Of a stretch of 41,101 nucleotides of DNA, positions 11,672 through 19,467 are shown in pieces. The translations under genes and the position numbers were made by a program. Source of the DNA: a virus. Within the stretch, counting starts at the first letter, position 1. Every line of letters starts with the position of its first letter. The stretch spans positions 1 to 41,101 of the IMG/VR virus record IMGVR_UViG_3300049789_000030; one strand, 5' to 3'. A model generated the notes under the pieces. That model was not told the origin of the DNA. It searched no databases and saw nothing but the letters and a program-made list of their open reading frames with translations.

Positions 11672-11835
11672 AGCTTGACGGCAAGCCAAGGCGCGCTGCG
11701 GCGCAGTTGAATTGCGAGGCATGGTATTACCGAATGCCGACTCATCTAGCGATATTTGTCCACACGAAGCCGAATGGGCCAACTGTCGCATGTCGGCTTA
11801 CGAAGCGGCAAATTCTTGCATGGCTAGCGAAATGA
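11668..11835 (+). CDS. Hypothetical basic protein, 55 aa
   Basis: It starts in an ATGA overlap with the HNH gene and ends in another (11832-11835). The protein is basic at the N-terminus (MKLDGKPRRAAAQ), with a beta-like middle (THLAIFVHTKP) and a C-terminal helix (KRQILAWLA). No family was recognised. Confidence 0.5.
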   Translation: MKLDGKPRRAAAQLNCEAWYYRMPTHLAIFVHTKPNGPTVACRLTKRQILAWLAK

Positions 11836-12278
11836 CCGCCACACGCGAGCCGGGGGAGTTGGTGAAGCGACTGCGCGCACTAGCCCGCAAGGAGCACAGC
11901 GACTACAGCATAGGCGACGAAGCCGCCGACGAAATCGAGCGCCTGTCCAAAACTTACGAAGAAATCAAATGGGAGAAGGAGCAGCAGGAACGCGCGCATT
12001 ACTCGGTACAGGAATATATCGGCAAACTGGAGGCGCAGTTATCCGCCCCGCCAGCCGCCCCAGAGGGCGACTATCCATCCGGTAACGTGATTGGACCGTG
12101 CATCTGCGGAGGATGGCCAGGAGGTCCCTGCTTGCACTGCCCGCTGACCATTGCGGCGTCCATCCGCGACTTCGGCTTCAACGCGGGCGTGGAGGCGGCG
12201 GCGAAGGCATTTGAAACAATGGACCCACGCTTCTGGTATGCGGCAGCAGACCGCATTCGCGCCCTCGAGCGGAAATGA
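11832..12278 (+). CDS. Hypothetical phage protein with coiled coil, 148 aa
   Basis: The start is fixed by an ATGA overlap. Residues 1-65 are helical (LVKRLRALAR, GDEAADEIERLSKTYEEIKW, EYIGKLEAQL) and probably form a coiled coil; the middle has a Cys-rich loop (CICGGWPGGPCLHC), and the C-terminus is a conserved-looking helix pair (GVEAAAKAFETM, AADRIRALE). Similar phage proteins with AADxIExL segments are common and of unknown function. Confidence 0.6.
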   Translation: MTATREPGELVKRLRALARKEHSDYSIGDEAADEIERLSKTYEEIKWEKEQQERAHYSVQEYIGKLEAQLSAPPAAPEGDYPSGNVIGPCICGGWPGGPCLHCPLTIAASIRDFGFNAGVEAAAKAFETMDPRFWYAAADRIRALERK

Positions 12279-12685
12279 AAACCTGTACCAAATGTGGTAT
12301 CGCTAAAGGCGCGGAGGAATTTCGCCGCAAGAGCGAACTATCCCACGGCTTAAGTCCGGCGTGTCGCGATTGCACTGCGGAGTACGACCGGCGCTACAGG
12401 CAAGCCAATAGGGCAAGAATAGCTGCATACAACCGCACCAAGCCACGACGCACGGCCGAAGATAGGCGCAGCGTGGAGTGGCAACGACGCCACCCGGCTC
12501 AGACTGCGGCAAGACATGCGGTGAAGCGCGCACTTCAAGCCGGCAAGCTCACCAAGCAGCCATGTTTCGTCTGCGGCAACGACGCTGAGGCGCATCACGC
12601 CTCATACGCCAAGGAGATGAGGCTATCTGTGACATGGCTATGCCGAGCGCACCACGCCGAAGTTCATCGCAAGCGCGGGCGATGA
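12275..12685 (+). CDS. HNH-type zinc-finger endonuclease, 136 aa
   Basis: The N-terminus is a treble-clef-like zinc motif (CTKCGIAKGAEEF ... CRDC), followed by a long basic linker. The C-terminus has CFVCGNDAEAHHASY and WLCRAHHAEVHRK, the CxxCG-HH-CxxHH arrangement of small phage HNH nucleases. The start overlaps the previous stop as ATGA. Likely a homing or nicking endonuclease. Confidence 0.8.
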   Translation: MKTCTKCGIAKGAEEFRRKSELSHGLSPACRDCTAEYDRRYRQANRARIAAYNRTKPRRTAEDRRSVEWQRRHPAQTAARHAVKRALQAGKLTKQPCFVCGNDAEAHHASYAKEMRLSVTWLCRAHHAEVHRKRGR

Positions 12686-13371
12686 GCGCCTGCCTCATCT
12701 GTCGCACGGAAGCGACCGAGCGGCGCGAAGTCTACTTCTGTTGCCCCAACTGCGGTTGCTGGTGGCAAGATCCAGCCCCACCCAAGACCTTCATTGCCGA
12801 GTTCGAGGGCGATCCAGCCGTGATGAGCGAGGGTGATCGCCAGGTCAACCGCGAGCTCGCTGACCGGCTGTTCCGCAACGTCATGGGCGGCAATCCGGGA
12901 AAGACCTTGGACATCGGCTGCAAGCTACCAATTCTTGCCAGCGCTCTAGGTGATCTAGGATGCAGGCCACATGCATGTGACGCGGCGGAATTGAAGTACG
13001 CCTACATGGGCGTTCAAATGCACCGCACGGACATCGAAGATGACGACCAGTGGAAATACCTCGCCTCCTTTGGAAAGTTCGACCTCATCACCCTCATCCA
13101 TGTTCTTGAACACTTGCTGGACCCATTGGCAGTGTTTCGAAAACTACGCCAAGTGATAAGCGATAATGGAGCTTTATTCCTGCGTCTTCCAGACCACGAT
13201 GTTAATGGCTGGGAAAGGGACATGACTCCAGGTCATTTTCAAATTCATAACTACTTCTTTTGTGCCAGAAGCATTCTGCAATGCTGCGTTGAAACGGGCG
13301 CATTCGTCATGGCCGATTCGTGGGCTCTTGATGGTGTTGGACAACGGGACATCGTGTTGAAACCGATATGA
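12682..13371 (+). CDS. SAM-dependent methyltransferase with N-terminal zinc ribbon, 229 aa
   Basis: The start at 12682 is set by an ATGA overlap. The first 30 residues carry CLIC and CPNCGCWW, a zinc ribbon. The Rossmann part has a diverged motif I (TLDIGCKLPILASAL), FDLITLIHVLEHLLDPLAVF (the HVLEH form of Methyltransf_23), and a GALFLRLPDHD strand. The ribbon plus Methyltransf_23 layout is typical of sugar or glycan methyltransferases. The gene sits upstream of a glycosyltransferase fusion, which fits such a role. Its 3' part is visibly more AT-rich than its 5' part. Confidence 0.8.
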   Translation: MSACLICRTEATERREVYFCCPNCGCWWQDPAPPKTFIAEFEGDPAVMSEGDRQVNRELADRLFRNVMGGNPGKTLDIGCKLPILASALGDLGCRPHACDAAELKYAYMGVQMHRTDIEDDDQWKYLASFGKFDLITLIHVLEHLLDPLAVFRKLRQVISDNGALFLRLPDHDVNGWERDMTPGHFQIHNYFFCARSILQCCVETGAFVMADSWALDGVGQRDIVLKPI

Positions 13372-13817
13372 GCGGAAGCTGGGCACGTGGATTAAGCACT
13401 CTGGAAAGATTGATGGCTCGCGTTGAGAAGACCAGCTATTGCTGGAACTGGACTGGTTATCCGAGTTGCGGCGGAAAATACGGACAACTTATGCACGACG
13501 GAAAACGCATGCCAGCGCATCGCGTTTCGTACCTCTTGTTCGTCGGCCACATTCCAGGGGACTTGTTAGTTTGTCATCACTGTGACAATCCACTCTGTGT
13601 ACGCCCAGATCACCTTTTCCTAGGAACCTGTAAAGATAACTTACAAGACATGGCCAGAAAAGGTAGACGCCCAGAACAGAAACGCACGCATTGTCCACGT
13701 GGTCACGAATACACACCGGAAAATACGAAAATAATTCGAGGTCATATTCGTAATTGTCGAGAGTGCGGCAGACAGGCAACAAGAGAATGGGCTAAACGCC
13801 AATGCCTCGCCCGCTAA
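13368..13817 (+). CDS. HNH homing-type endonuclease, 149 aa
   Basis: The HNH core is complete: CWNWTGYPSCGGKYGQL, RMPAHRVSYLLFVGHIPG, VCHHCDNPLCVRPDHLFLGT and the C-terminal zinc-finger part (THCPRGHEY, CRECGRQ). The start overlaps the methyltransferase stop as ATGA. The DNA is more AT-rich than its neighbours, suggesting recent acquisition. The end overlaps the glycosyltransferase start by 16 nt. Confidence 0.87.
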   Translation: MSGSWARGLSTLERLMARVEKTSYCWNWTGYPSCGGKYGQLMHDGKRMPAHRVSYLLFVGHIPGDLLVCHHCDNPLCVRPDHLFLGTCKDNLQDMARKGRRPEQKRTHCPRGHEYTPENTKIIRGHIRNCRECGRQATREWAKRQCLAR

Positions 13818-15787
13818 CCTATCTCTGCTGTATCTGCAAGAACGAAGCTAGAGATATTGGTCGCATGCTTAAATCTACGGAACCAGCCGTCGACGGACTC
13901 ATCCTGATCGACACGGGTTCCACTGATGGTACCGCCGCGATTGCGAGAGAGCTATGGCCCAAGGAGAAGTACTTCTATGCCGAACCGTATCTCGAAGCCA
14001 ACGACGCGCAAGGAAGGCTTGCAGACTTTTCGATGGCACGCAACCGTTATCTGGAACTCGCGGACGGAAAATGTGACTGGGTGCTATCCCTCGACGCCGA
14101 CGACGAGCTCAAGACGCCGGCGGCGATCCGTCGCGCGTCCTACCTGACCCAGTTCGACGCCTTCTCCCTCTGGATTCAGGACGGCCCGCACCGCTGGATG
14201 ACCCACCGCATGTGGAAGGCCGACCGCGGCTTACGCTACGAAGGCCGCTGCCACGAGTACCCGAAGTGGAGCGCGGACATCAAGGACACCCATCTCGATC
14301 ACTCGCTCATCATCCACCACGGAGCCGACACGCCGGGACACGAGAACAACAACACGCGCAACCAGCGCATGCTGGAACTGGAGTGGGCCGAGAAGCAGTC
14401 TCCACGCTGTGCCTTCTATCTCGCCAACACTCACCGCGATGGCAAGCGCTGGAAGGAAGCCGCCTACTGGTACGGCATGCGCATCAGCATGGGTCCGGAA
14501 CCGTTCCGCGATGAGTGGCTGTTTGCCCACCTCTATTGCGGGCGGGCAATTGTGGCGCTCAAAGAGAACGATCTGGCTCGGGAAGCCTTCGAGGCGGGGC
14601 GAAAGGCCGCACCGGACTGGTGTGAGTTCACCAACGAACTGGCCTGGCTCGAGTACAACCAAGGGAACTACCGGGAGGCCATTGCCCTGGCCGTGCAGTG
14701 CGTGAACCAGCCCGAGCCGCCGACCCCGCTATGGCGTGAGCCTGCGTCCTACCGGGATGCGCCGGCGCGGATCATCTCTTGGAGCTACGAACACATGGGC
14801 GACATCGGCATGGCGAGCGCATGGTCGAGCATTGCCTGGAGCCTGATCGGCAAGCCGGACAAGGAATGGGAAGAACGCGGGCAGCGACTCGCCCAGAAGG
14901 TCATGGAGATCACCAAGCCGAAAGAGAAGAAGCGCATTGCCCTGCATCGACCTGGCGCGATCGGCGACATCCTCATGACGCTCAACCTGATCCCGACGCT
15001 CAAGGCAAAGTATCCCGAGCACGAGATCGACTACTTTTGCGCTATAGAGTACGGCGAGGAAGAAGCGTTGGGAAACATCATCAAAGCAGCGGGGTGTGCT
15101 TATGTGAACACCCTGACCACGGGTGTCTACGACCACGAATTCGAGTTGATCGGTTATCCGCTGCGAGAGGGCTACCCCGAGAAGCCCATGAGGAAGCACT
15201 TGCTGCACTACTTTGCGGAAGAGCTCGGTCTATCAACTCCGCCGCAGCATGGGTACAGCCAGTGGGAACTACCGCGAGTGAACCTACCCAAGCCGCCAGC
15301 CCCGCTCAAGACCGGACCCTACGCCACCCTCCAGCGTCACGCCGGCTGGTCGAAGTACAAGGAGTGGCCCAGCGAGCGCTGGGACGAAGTCCTGCGGGAT
15401 CTCAATCGTTCCGGTATTCCGGTGTTCGAGATCGACGAGAAGCAGGGCCTACCACTGTCGACTGTGATCGCCCTGATCGCCAATGCCCGCATGCACATTG
15501 GCGTCGACAGCTTCGGCAATCACCTGACTCATATCTTCCAGGTCCCAGGCGTGATCCTCTGGGGTTCAACGCAATGGAATGCCGCAGGCTATCCGCACAA
15601 CGTCAACATCTCGACCGGCATTGCCTGCCAACCCTGCTTCCGCGAGACCCATCCCAACTCGCTGCACCCGCGCCCGCCGTGCATCAACATGAAAGAAAAT
15701 GGCGTCCACAGTTGCATGGACGCCATCACGGTTGACGAAGTGATCGAGGCGGCGACTTCCCTCTGGACCCAATCTATTGCAGCGTGA
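13802..15787 (+). CDS. Fusion glycosyltransferase: GT2 - TPR - GT9, 661 aa
   Basis: The N-terminal third is a GT2 family GT-A domain: TYLCCICKNEARDIGRML, ILIDTGSTDGT (residues 35-44) and LDADDEL (97-103, the DXD metal site). The middle (about 190-360) is helical with TPR-like repeats (LAREAFEAGRKAAPDW, NQGNYREAIALA). From about residue 377 a GT9 heptosyltransferase-like domain follows (HRPGAIGDILMTLNLIP, VDSFGNHLTHIFQVPGVILWGS). GT9 enzymes usually add heptose to LPS core. All three parts are in one uninterrupted frame. It ends in a 14-bp convergent overlap with the metalloprotease gene. Acceptor could be LPS or virion protein. Confidence 0.88.
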   Translation: MPRPLTYLCCICKNEARDIGRMLKSTEPAVDGLILIDTGSTDGTAAIARELWPKEKYFYAEPYLEANDAQGRLADFSMARNRYLELADGKCDWVLSLDADDELKTPAAIRRASYLTQFDAFSLWIQDGPHRWMTHRMWKADRGLRYEGRCHEYPKWSADIKDTHLDHSLIIHHGADTPGHENNNTRNQRMLELEWAEKQSPRCAFYLANTHRDGKRWKEAAYWYGMRISMGPEPFRDEWLFAHLYCGRAIVALKENDLAREAFEAGRKAAPDWCEFTNELAWLEYNQGNYREAIALAVQCVNQPEPPTPLWREPASYRDAPARIISWSYEHMGDIGMASAWSSIAWSLIGKPDKEWEERGQRLAQKVMEITKPKEKKRIALHRPGAIGDILMTLNLIPTLKAKYPEHEIDYFCAIEYGEEEALGNIIKAAGCAYVNTLTTGVYDHEFELIGYPLREGYPEKPMRKHLLHYFAEELGLSTPPQHGYSQWELPRVNLPKPPAPLKTGPYATLQRHAGWSKYKEWPSERWDEVLRDLNRSGIPVFEIDEKQGLPLSTVIALIANARMHIGVDSFGNHLTHIFQVPGVILWGSTQWNAAGYPHNVNISTGIACQPCFRETHPNSLHPRPPCINMKENGVHSCMDAITVDEVIEAATSLWTQSIAA

Positions 15788-17696
15788 CCGTATCCACGAA
15801 CGCCGTATTGTCACCGGTGCCATTAGTCGCGCTCAGGCTGACGGTGTGCGTTCCAGCGGCAACGCTGAACGAATACGCGAACGGCGCGTATGCTGTGTTG
15901 CTCGTCGGAGTGGCCATGCCGATCGTTACGCCATCGACACTCACCGCGATCGGCTGATTGTTCGATCCCCTGCGCGCCGCGTTGAACTTCAACGTGTAGC
16001 TCCCTGCCGCAAGCGTGAGCGTCTGCACCACCGAGCCTGTCACGCCAGTAACGTACGTGCCTGCGGCCCCAGCACTCTGCAAGAACAGGCACTGCACCCC
16101 ATCCGGAGCGGGCGGATTGCCAAAGGCCGCGTTCTTCGCCACGCCAGCATTGCCGACGAACGCCCAGCCGTAAATCCCGGCCGGCGCGTACGTGATCCCG
16201 TTGGTAAAGGGCGATTCGAAACTCCAATTTTGCAGCGTCGTTGGGGCATCACTCATCAACTGCGCCGCCAACCCGCGCACCTGAGATACCTGGGGGTCAG
16301 TGACGGAGCCCACGGTCAACGCGGCAACCGCCGTCTTGAGCGCGGGTACCACTGTGGCGTTTTGCGTTGAACTCGCCCCCGCCGCTGCAACCGCTGGCCC
16401 CACCTGTACCACCGCGCCATTCGCGTCCTGCGACTTCACCAATACTGATAGGTTGCTCTTGCCATCGAGAAACGGAACCCCGACGGGCAGGAACCATGAA
16501 CCAGCAATACCAACGACTTCAGAATCATCCCCTCCGGAGATTACTTCGAACGGTGCTGTAACCATGATTCGAACGCCGGAAGGCGCTGGCGTGTAAGCCG
16601 CATCGGCGCCGATCGGCTGTCGGTACTCCAAGAAGTAGCGCCGATCCGTGACCCCGGTGAGAATCTGCACCCCATTGTTCACGTTCGTTGTCTCCAGCGT
16701 TCCGATCGTGAAGGTCTCTGGCTGGGTGGCAGTGCGCGCATCGTAGGTCTGATGCGTGGCCCACGTGAGAAGCCACTTCTGGAAAGCGTTGTAGTGCCCG
16801 GCGTGTTGGTTGCCCATCACGCTATGCGGATCACCGTACTCAGTGGCCGAGCCAATGCCCTTGCCCACACCCGGCGTGATGCTGCCAGCGTGCATCAACC
16901 CGTAGTTGTGGCCGAGCTCGTGCGCGAACACGAGCAGACCGGCGGCGCTGCCATTCGCGTACGCAAACATCCCCGGCGCGTACGCCAGACCTTTCCACCC
17001 GCACGGCAGCGCAGTGATGAAATAGACATTGGTGTAGCCCTTCATATCGAGCAGGCTCAATCCTGCCGCCGCCATCGCCGCGCCCGTCCACGAAGTAAAG
17101 TCGCACGTAGTCGGTTTCTTGTTGGCGATCTTGGTGACCTGTACGGTCCCACTCCACGCCACCTGACCGTAGGAGACCTCCGTGAACCAACTCTTGGCGA
17201 GCGCCACCTGAGCCGTGATCCCCGTAACGCTCACGGGCGGGTTGGCCTGATCGGAAAACTGGACGATCAAAAAGGCGACGTTGCTTGTCGCCGTCGCCGG
17301 CAACGTGAGCCCCAAGACTTCCAACGAGCTCGGGTCCACTTCATCATCAGCAGCGATGCCGCTCGGGCTCTGAAACTTCTGACCCTTGTTGCCCTTCACG
17401 CGCACCTTGGCGCCGCCTCTCACATTGGGCGGAAGCGTGTCGATGTTCAGGCGCGTTCGCTTGCCCTTGCTATCGACCACGCCGTAATCCCAATCGCCGC
17501 TGCCATCGTAGTCGGCGTGAATGATGTTCAACGTCCCATCGACTTGTACCGCAGCTTGACCTGAGCCCTTGGCGTGTTTGGTCTGGCCGTGGTGAACGCC
17601 AACGGTCTTGCCGTCAACGATGATGGTGACGTCCACCGGATCGGCGAACGCCGAGCTCGCCCACAAAGCAAACAACACAGAGAGAAACAGTTTCAT
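15774..17696 (-). CDS. Secreted zinc metalloprotease, metzincin type (M11-like), 640 aa
   Basis: The N-terminus is a textbook signal peptide (MKLFLSVLFALWASSAFA, cleavage before DP). At about residues 259-271 the zinc site HELGHNYGLMHAG gives HExxHxxxxxH, and about 25 residues later a Met-turn (HSVMGN) followed by HYNAFQKWLLTW, the form seen in gametolysin-like M11 peptidases. The C-terminus (from about 500) is a beta-sandwich with NWSFESPF and GTHTVSLSATNGTGDNTAF, resembling carbohydrate-binding or PEP-CTERM-type domains. It is the last late gene, behind a terminator, with GGGGG before its ATG. Such an exported protease is unusual for a phage; it may act on surface proteins of lysed or infected cells. 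Confidence 0.85.
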   Translation of the reverse strand: MKLFLSVLFALWASSAFADPVDVTIIVDGKTVGVHHGQTKHAKGSGQAAVQVDGTLNIIHADYDGSGDWDYGVVDSKGKRTRLNIDTLPPNVRGGAKVRVKGNKGQKFQSPSGIAADDEVDPSSLEVLGLTLPATATSNVAFLIVQFSDQANPPVSVTGITAQVALAKSWFTEVSYGQVAWSGTVQVTKIANKKPTTCDFTSWTGAAMAAAGLSLLDMKGYTNVYFITALPCGWKGLAYAPGMFAYANGSAAGLLVFAHELGHNYGLMHAGSITPGVGKGIGSATEYGDPHSVMGNQHAGHYNAFQKWLLTWATHQTYDARTATQPETFTIGTLETTNVNNGVQILTGVTDRRYFLEYRQPIGADAAYTPAPSGVRIMVTAPFEVISGGDDSEVVGIAGSWFLPVGVPFLDGKSNLSVLVKSQDANGAVVQVGPAVAAAGASSTQNATVVPALKTAVAALTVGSVTDPQVSQVRGLAAQLMSDAPTTLQNWSFESPFTNGITYAPAGIYGWAFVGNAGVAKNAAFGNPPAPDGVQCLFLQSAGAAGTYVTGVTGSVVQTLTLAAGSYTLKFNAARRGSNNQPIAVSVDGVTIGMATPTSNTAYAPFAYSFSVAAGTHTVSLSATNGTGDNTAFVDTVTLQ

Positions 17697-17712
17697 GGTC
17701 TAACCCCCGAAA

Positions 17713-17738
17713 GAAAAACCGGCGCACTCGGCACCGGT
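17713..17738 (-). terminator. Intrinsic terminator before the metalloprotease gene
   Basis: On the minus strand ACCGGTGC (17738-17731), loop CGAGT, GCGCCGGT (17725-17718) form an 8-bp stem with one G-T pair, followed at once by TTTTT (the last stem T runs into it) and C. It lies between the Ig-like gene and the protease, whose ATG is only about 16 nt further on, so no separate promoter fits behind it. Confidence 0.7.
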
Positions 17739-17763
17739 GGTGTTGCCCCCCAACCGCGACAGG

Positions 17764-18123
17764 TTACGGCCCGGGCGGCGTATCCGGCGTGACCGCACCG
17801 AAGGCGAAGTTCGCGGCCACCGCGTCACCCGGGATGACGCTGACGGTATCGACACTCGTGATGCTCGTGGTACCGCCCCCCAGGTCGGCGTCGGCCACCA
17901 CGGTCAACTGCGCCGCGCCCGTGTTGTCGGTGATGTGCAGCGTGGACGAGAACGAGCCGTCGCCGTTGTCGGTGAAGGCGGGCGCCTGATCCACGACGTC
18001 GGTGTTGTCCACCGACAGGATTGGCACACCATCGACCTTGGCCGGCTTGCCCTTCGAATCCACGAACGAAACCGTCAGCACGACGGAACCCGGTACTTCC
18101 GTGTCCTTGACTGTCAGCGCCAT
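17764..18123 (-). CDS. Ig-like domain protein, 119 aa
   Basis: The start at 18123 (MALTVKDTEVPGSVV) has GAGGGG 7 nt upstream. The sequence is all-beta with the pattern of bacterial Ig-like domains: LTVSFVDSKGKPAKVDGVP, FTDNGDGSFSSTLHITDN, GAAQLTVVADADLGGG. Many tailed phages carry such a small Ig-like protein, often displayed on the virion or binding surface carbohydrate. It is late-operon encoded between the endolysin and the protease. Confidence 0.7.
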   Translation of the reverse strand: MALTVKDTEVPGSVVLTVSFVDSKGKPAKVDGVPILSVDNTDVVDQAPAFTDNGDGSFSSTLHITDNTGAAQLTVVADADLGGGTTSITSVDTVSVIPGDAVAANFAFGAVTPDTPPGP

Positions 18124-18262
18124 TTGAGCCCCCTCACAGGTAAAAGAGAAATTCGGGAATGCGTAGCGCCGCACCATTTCGACCACCCGATGGGCGGGCG
18201 GACAGAGCAACCGGCAGATGAGTTTCCGGAGCAAGTCGTCGGTCGATTCGGAACAGTCACGC

Positions 18263-18284
18263 ACCCGGGCAGTATAGCCCGGGT
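18263..18284. repeat. Strong hairpin with 8-bp perfect arms
   Basis: ACCCGGGC (18263-18270) and GCCCGGGT (18277-18284) enclose AGTATA. It lies in the 175-bp gap after the endolysin gene. There is no U-tract, so it may stabilise or process the mRNA. Read on the minus strand the loop is TATACT, a good -10 box, but no -35 is visible upstream. Confidence 0.4.
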
Positions 18285-18298
18285 CCATGACAGCCGCA

Positions 18299-18946
18299 TT
18301 ATTTCGTGGCAAGCGTCTGCATCACTGCTGTCTGAGCCTCGGAAACCTTCGACCCATCAAAGCGGTAGGCGAACACGTCTTTCCAGACGCCGAACAGGAT
18401 GGCGAGCAACGGGCCGGCCACCCCGATAAGCCCGGTGTCGATGGAGTGCACGACGACGGCTTGGTAGATCAGGGCGAAGCCGAACCCGAGCCCGAGCGCC
18501 GTGACCGTCCAGCCGGCGAACGCCACCACCGTCGGGGTCATATCCCAGCGATCGACCGTGCTGCGCTGCGCGGCGGCGTCCCGCCCGGCGAGCTCGGCGG
18601 CCCACCGTGCCTTGTCGAGCTCGCCCAGCTTGTCGAGCAACGGGGCGATCTTGTCCAAGAGGTCGGAGGTCTGTTGCTCCACCGCCGCTACTTGGGCGGG
18701 GTCCGCCTTGCTGGCGATCGTCGCCGCTGCCTGAACGGGATCATCAATACCCGTGGCCTTCTTTGCCGCCTCGATGATGTTCTCGGACACCTGGGCCGCG
18801 GTATCCGGCGAGTCGGTATGCTTGGAGAGCGCCTTGGCCAGTTTCTCCTTGAGCAACGGGCTGAAGGCGGTGACCACCAACCCGGCGATCGGATTGAGTG
18901 CGCCAGCGATGGGACCGATTGCGTCGATCCAGTTCGGTGCTGCCAT
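18299..18946 (-). CDS. Proposed internal translation product: holin-like domain alone, 215 aa
   Basis: An ATG in frame at 18946-18944 follows AGGGGGGAACC. This Shine-Dalgarno is stronger than most in the window. The product (MAAPNWIDAIGPIAGALNPIAG...) resembles free-standing phage membrane proteins that carry a helical stalk and two membrane segments at the C-terminus. Two products from one frame, as known for some lysis genes, is an inference from the site. Confidence 0.5.
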   Translation of the reverse strand: MAAPNWIDAIGPIAGALNPIAGLVVTAFSPLLKEKLAKALSKHTDSPDTAAQVSENIIEAAKKATGIDDPVQAAATIASKADPAQVAAVEQQTSDLLDKIAPLLDKLGELDKARWAAELAGRDAAAQRSTVDRWDMTPTVVAFAGWTVTALGLGFGFALIYQAVVVHSIDTGLIGVAGPLLAILFGVWKDVFAYRFDGSKVSEAQTAVMQTLATK

Positions 18947-19384
18947 GGTTCCCCCCTGCTCTTGTGATGGCGGTGTCGGCGCTTGGCCCACCGCGGTCAG
19001 AATCATTGCTGCTTCGTAGGGTTGCTCACCATTCTCGTGCTGGATGATCGCCGTCGCAACCGCCGCCATGACCGAAGGGCTGTGCAGATCGATCGCCAGG
19101 TCCGGACCAATGCCCGTCTGATTCGCGACCGCCGTGACGTAGGCCGAGGTCTGGTTCTCCGTTGGCGGCGCCCAGCGGTTGATGATCGCCCGAATCGTGT
19201 TGAGACCATGTTTGTCCTGGTAGACCAGAAGCAGATGGCACAGTGCGGCAATGCCATGGTCGGCGGTATCGAAGATGCAGAAGCCTGCGTCATCCTTGCC
19301 GGTGCAACCCACGTAGGTCGAGGTGACCCCCTCGACGTAGCGGATGTTGCCAGGGTTGCGATTGCGGATACCGCGCGTGGTCAT
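18299..19384 (-). CDS. Endolysin fused to a holin-like membrane domain, 361 aa
   Basis: Residues 1-146 are a lysozyme-like muramidase/transglycosylase domain of phage type: RGIRNRNPGNIRYVEGV, GKDDAGFCIFDTADHGIAAL, INRWAPPTENQTSAYV. Residues 147-361 are a separate domain with a helical linker and two membrane segments (TVVAFAGWTVTALGLGFGFALIYQ and TGLIGVAGPLLAILFGVW). Met147 has its own strong AGGGGGG site 4-5 nt upstream (ATG at 18946), so the membrane part can probably also be made alone. The gene closes the lysis cassette and starts in an ATGA overlap with the preceding peptide gene. Confidence 0.8.
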   Translation of the reverse strand: MTTRGIRNRNPGNIRYVEGVTSTYVGCTGKDDAGFCIFDTADHGIAALCHLLLVYQDKHGLNTIRAIINRWAPPTENQTSAYVTAVANQTGIGPDLAIDLHSPSVMAAVATAIIQHENGEQPYEAAMILTAVGQAPTPPSQEQGGTMAAPNWIDAIGPIAGALNPIAGLVVTAFSPLLKEKLAKALSKHTDSPDTAAQVSENIIEAAKKATGIDDPVQAAATIASKADPAQVAAVEQQTSDLLDKIAPLLDKLGELDKARWAAELAGRDAAAQRSTVDRWDMTPTVVAFAGWTVTALGLGFGFALIYQAVVVHSIDTGLIGVAGPLLAILFGVWKDVFAYRFDGSKVSEAQTAVMQTLATK

Positions 19385-19467
19385 AGGATGAGAAGGATGA
19401 GAGCGACAATGGCGATCATGCCGAGCACCATGCCCAAGGCCACCCTCAGAACGGTCTTCCAGTTCAC
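19381..19467 (-). CDS. 28-aa membrane peptide in the lysis cassette
   Basis: A GTG start (19467-19465) overlaps the previous stop as GTGA, and the stop overlaps the endolysin start as ATGA. After MNWKTVLRV (reading GTG as Met) the peptide is one hydrophobic segment (ALGMVLGMIAIVALILLIL). Its place between a membrane protein and the endolysin suggests a lysis role such as a pinholin or antiholin, without proof. Confidence 0.55.
   Translation of the reverse strand: MNWKTVLRVALGMVLGMIAIVALILLIL

Noticed and set aside
16752-17564. 270-codon plus-strand frame within the metalloprotease gene
   Set aside because: Arg-rich antisense product without a start signal; the minus strand encodes an unmistakable protease.
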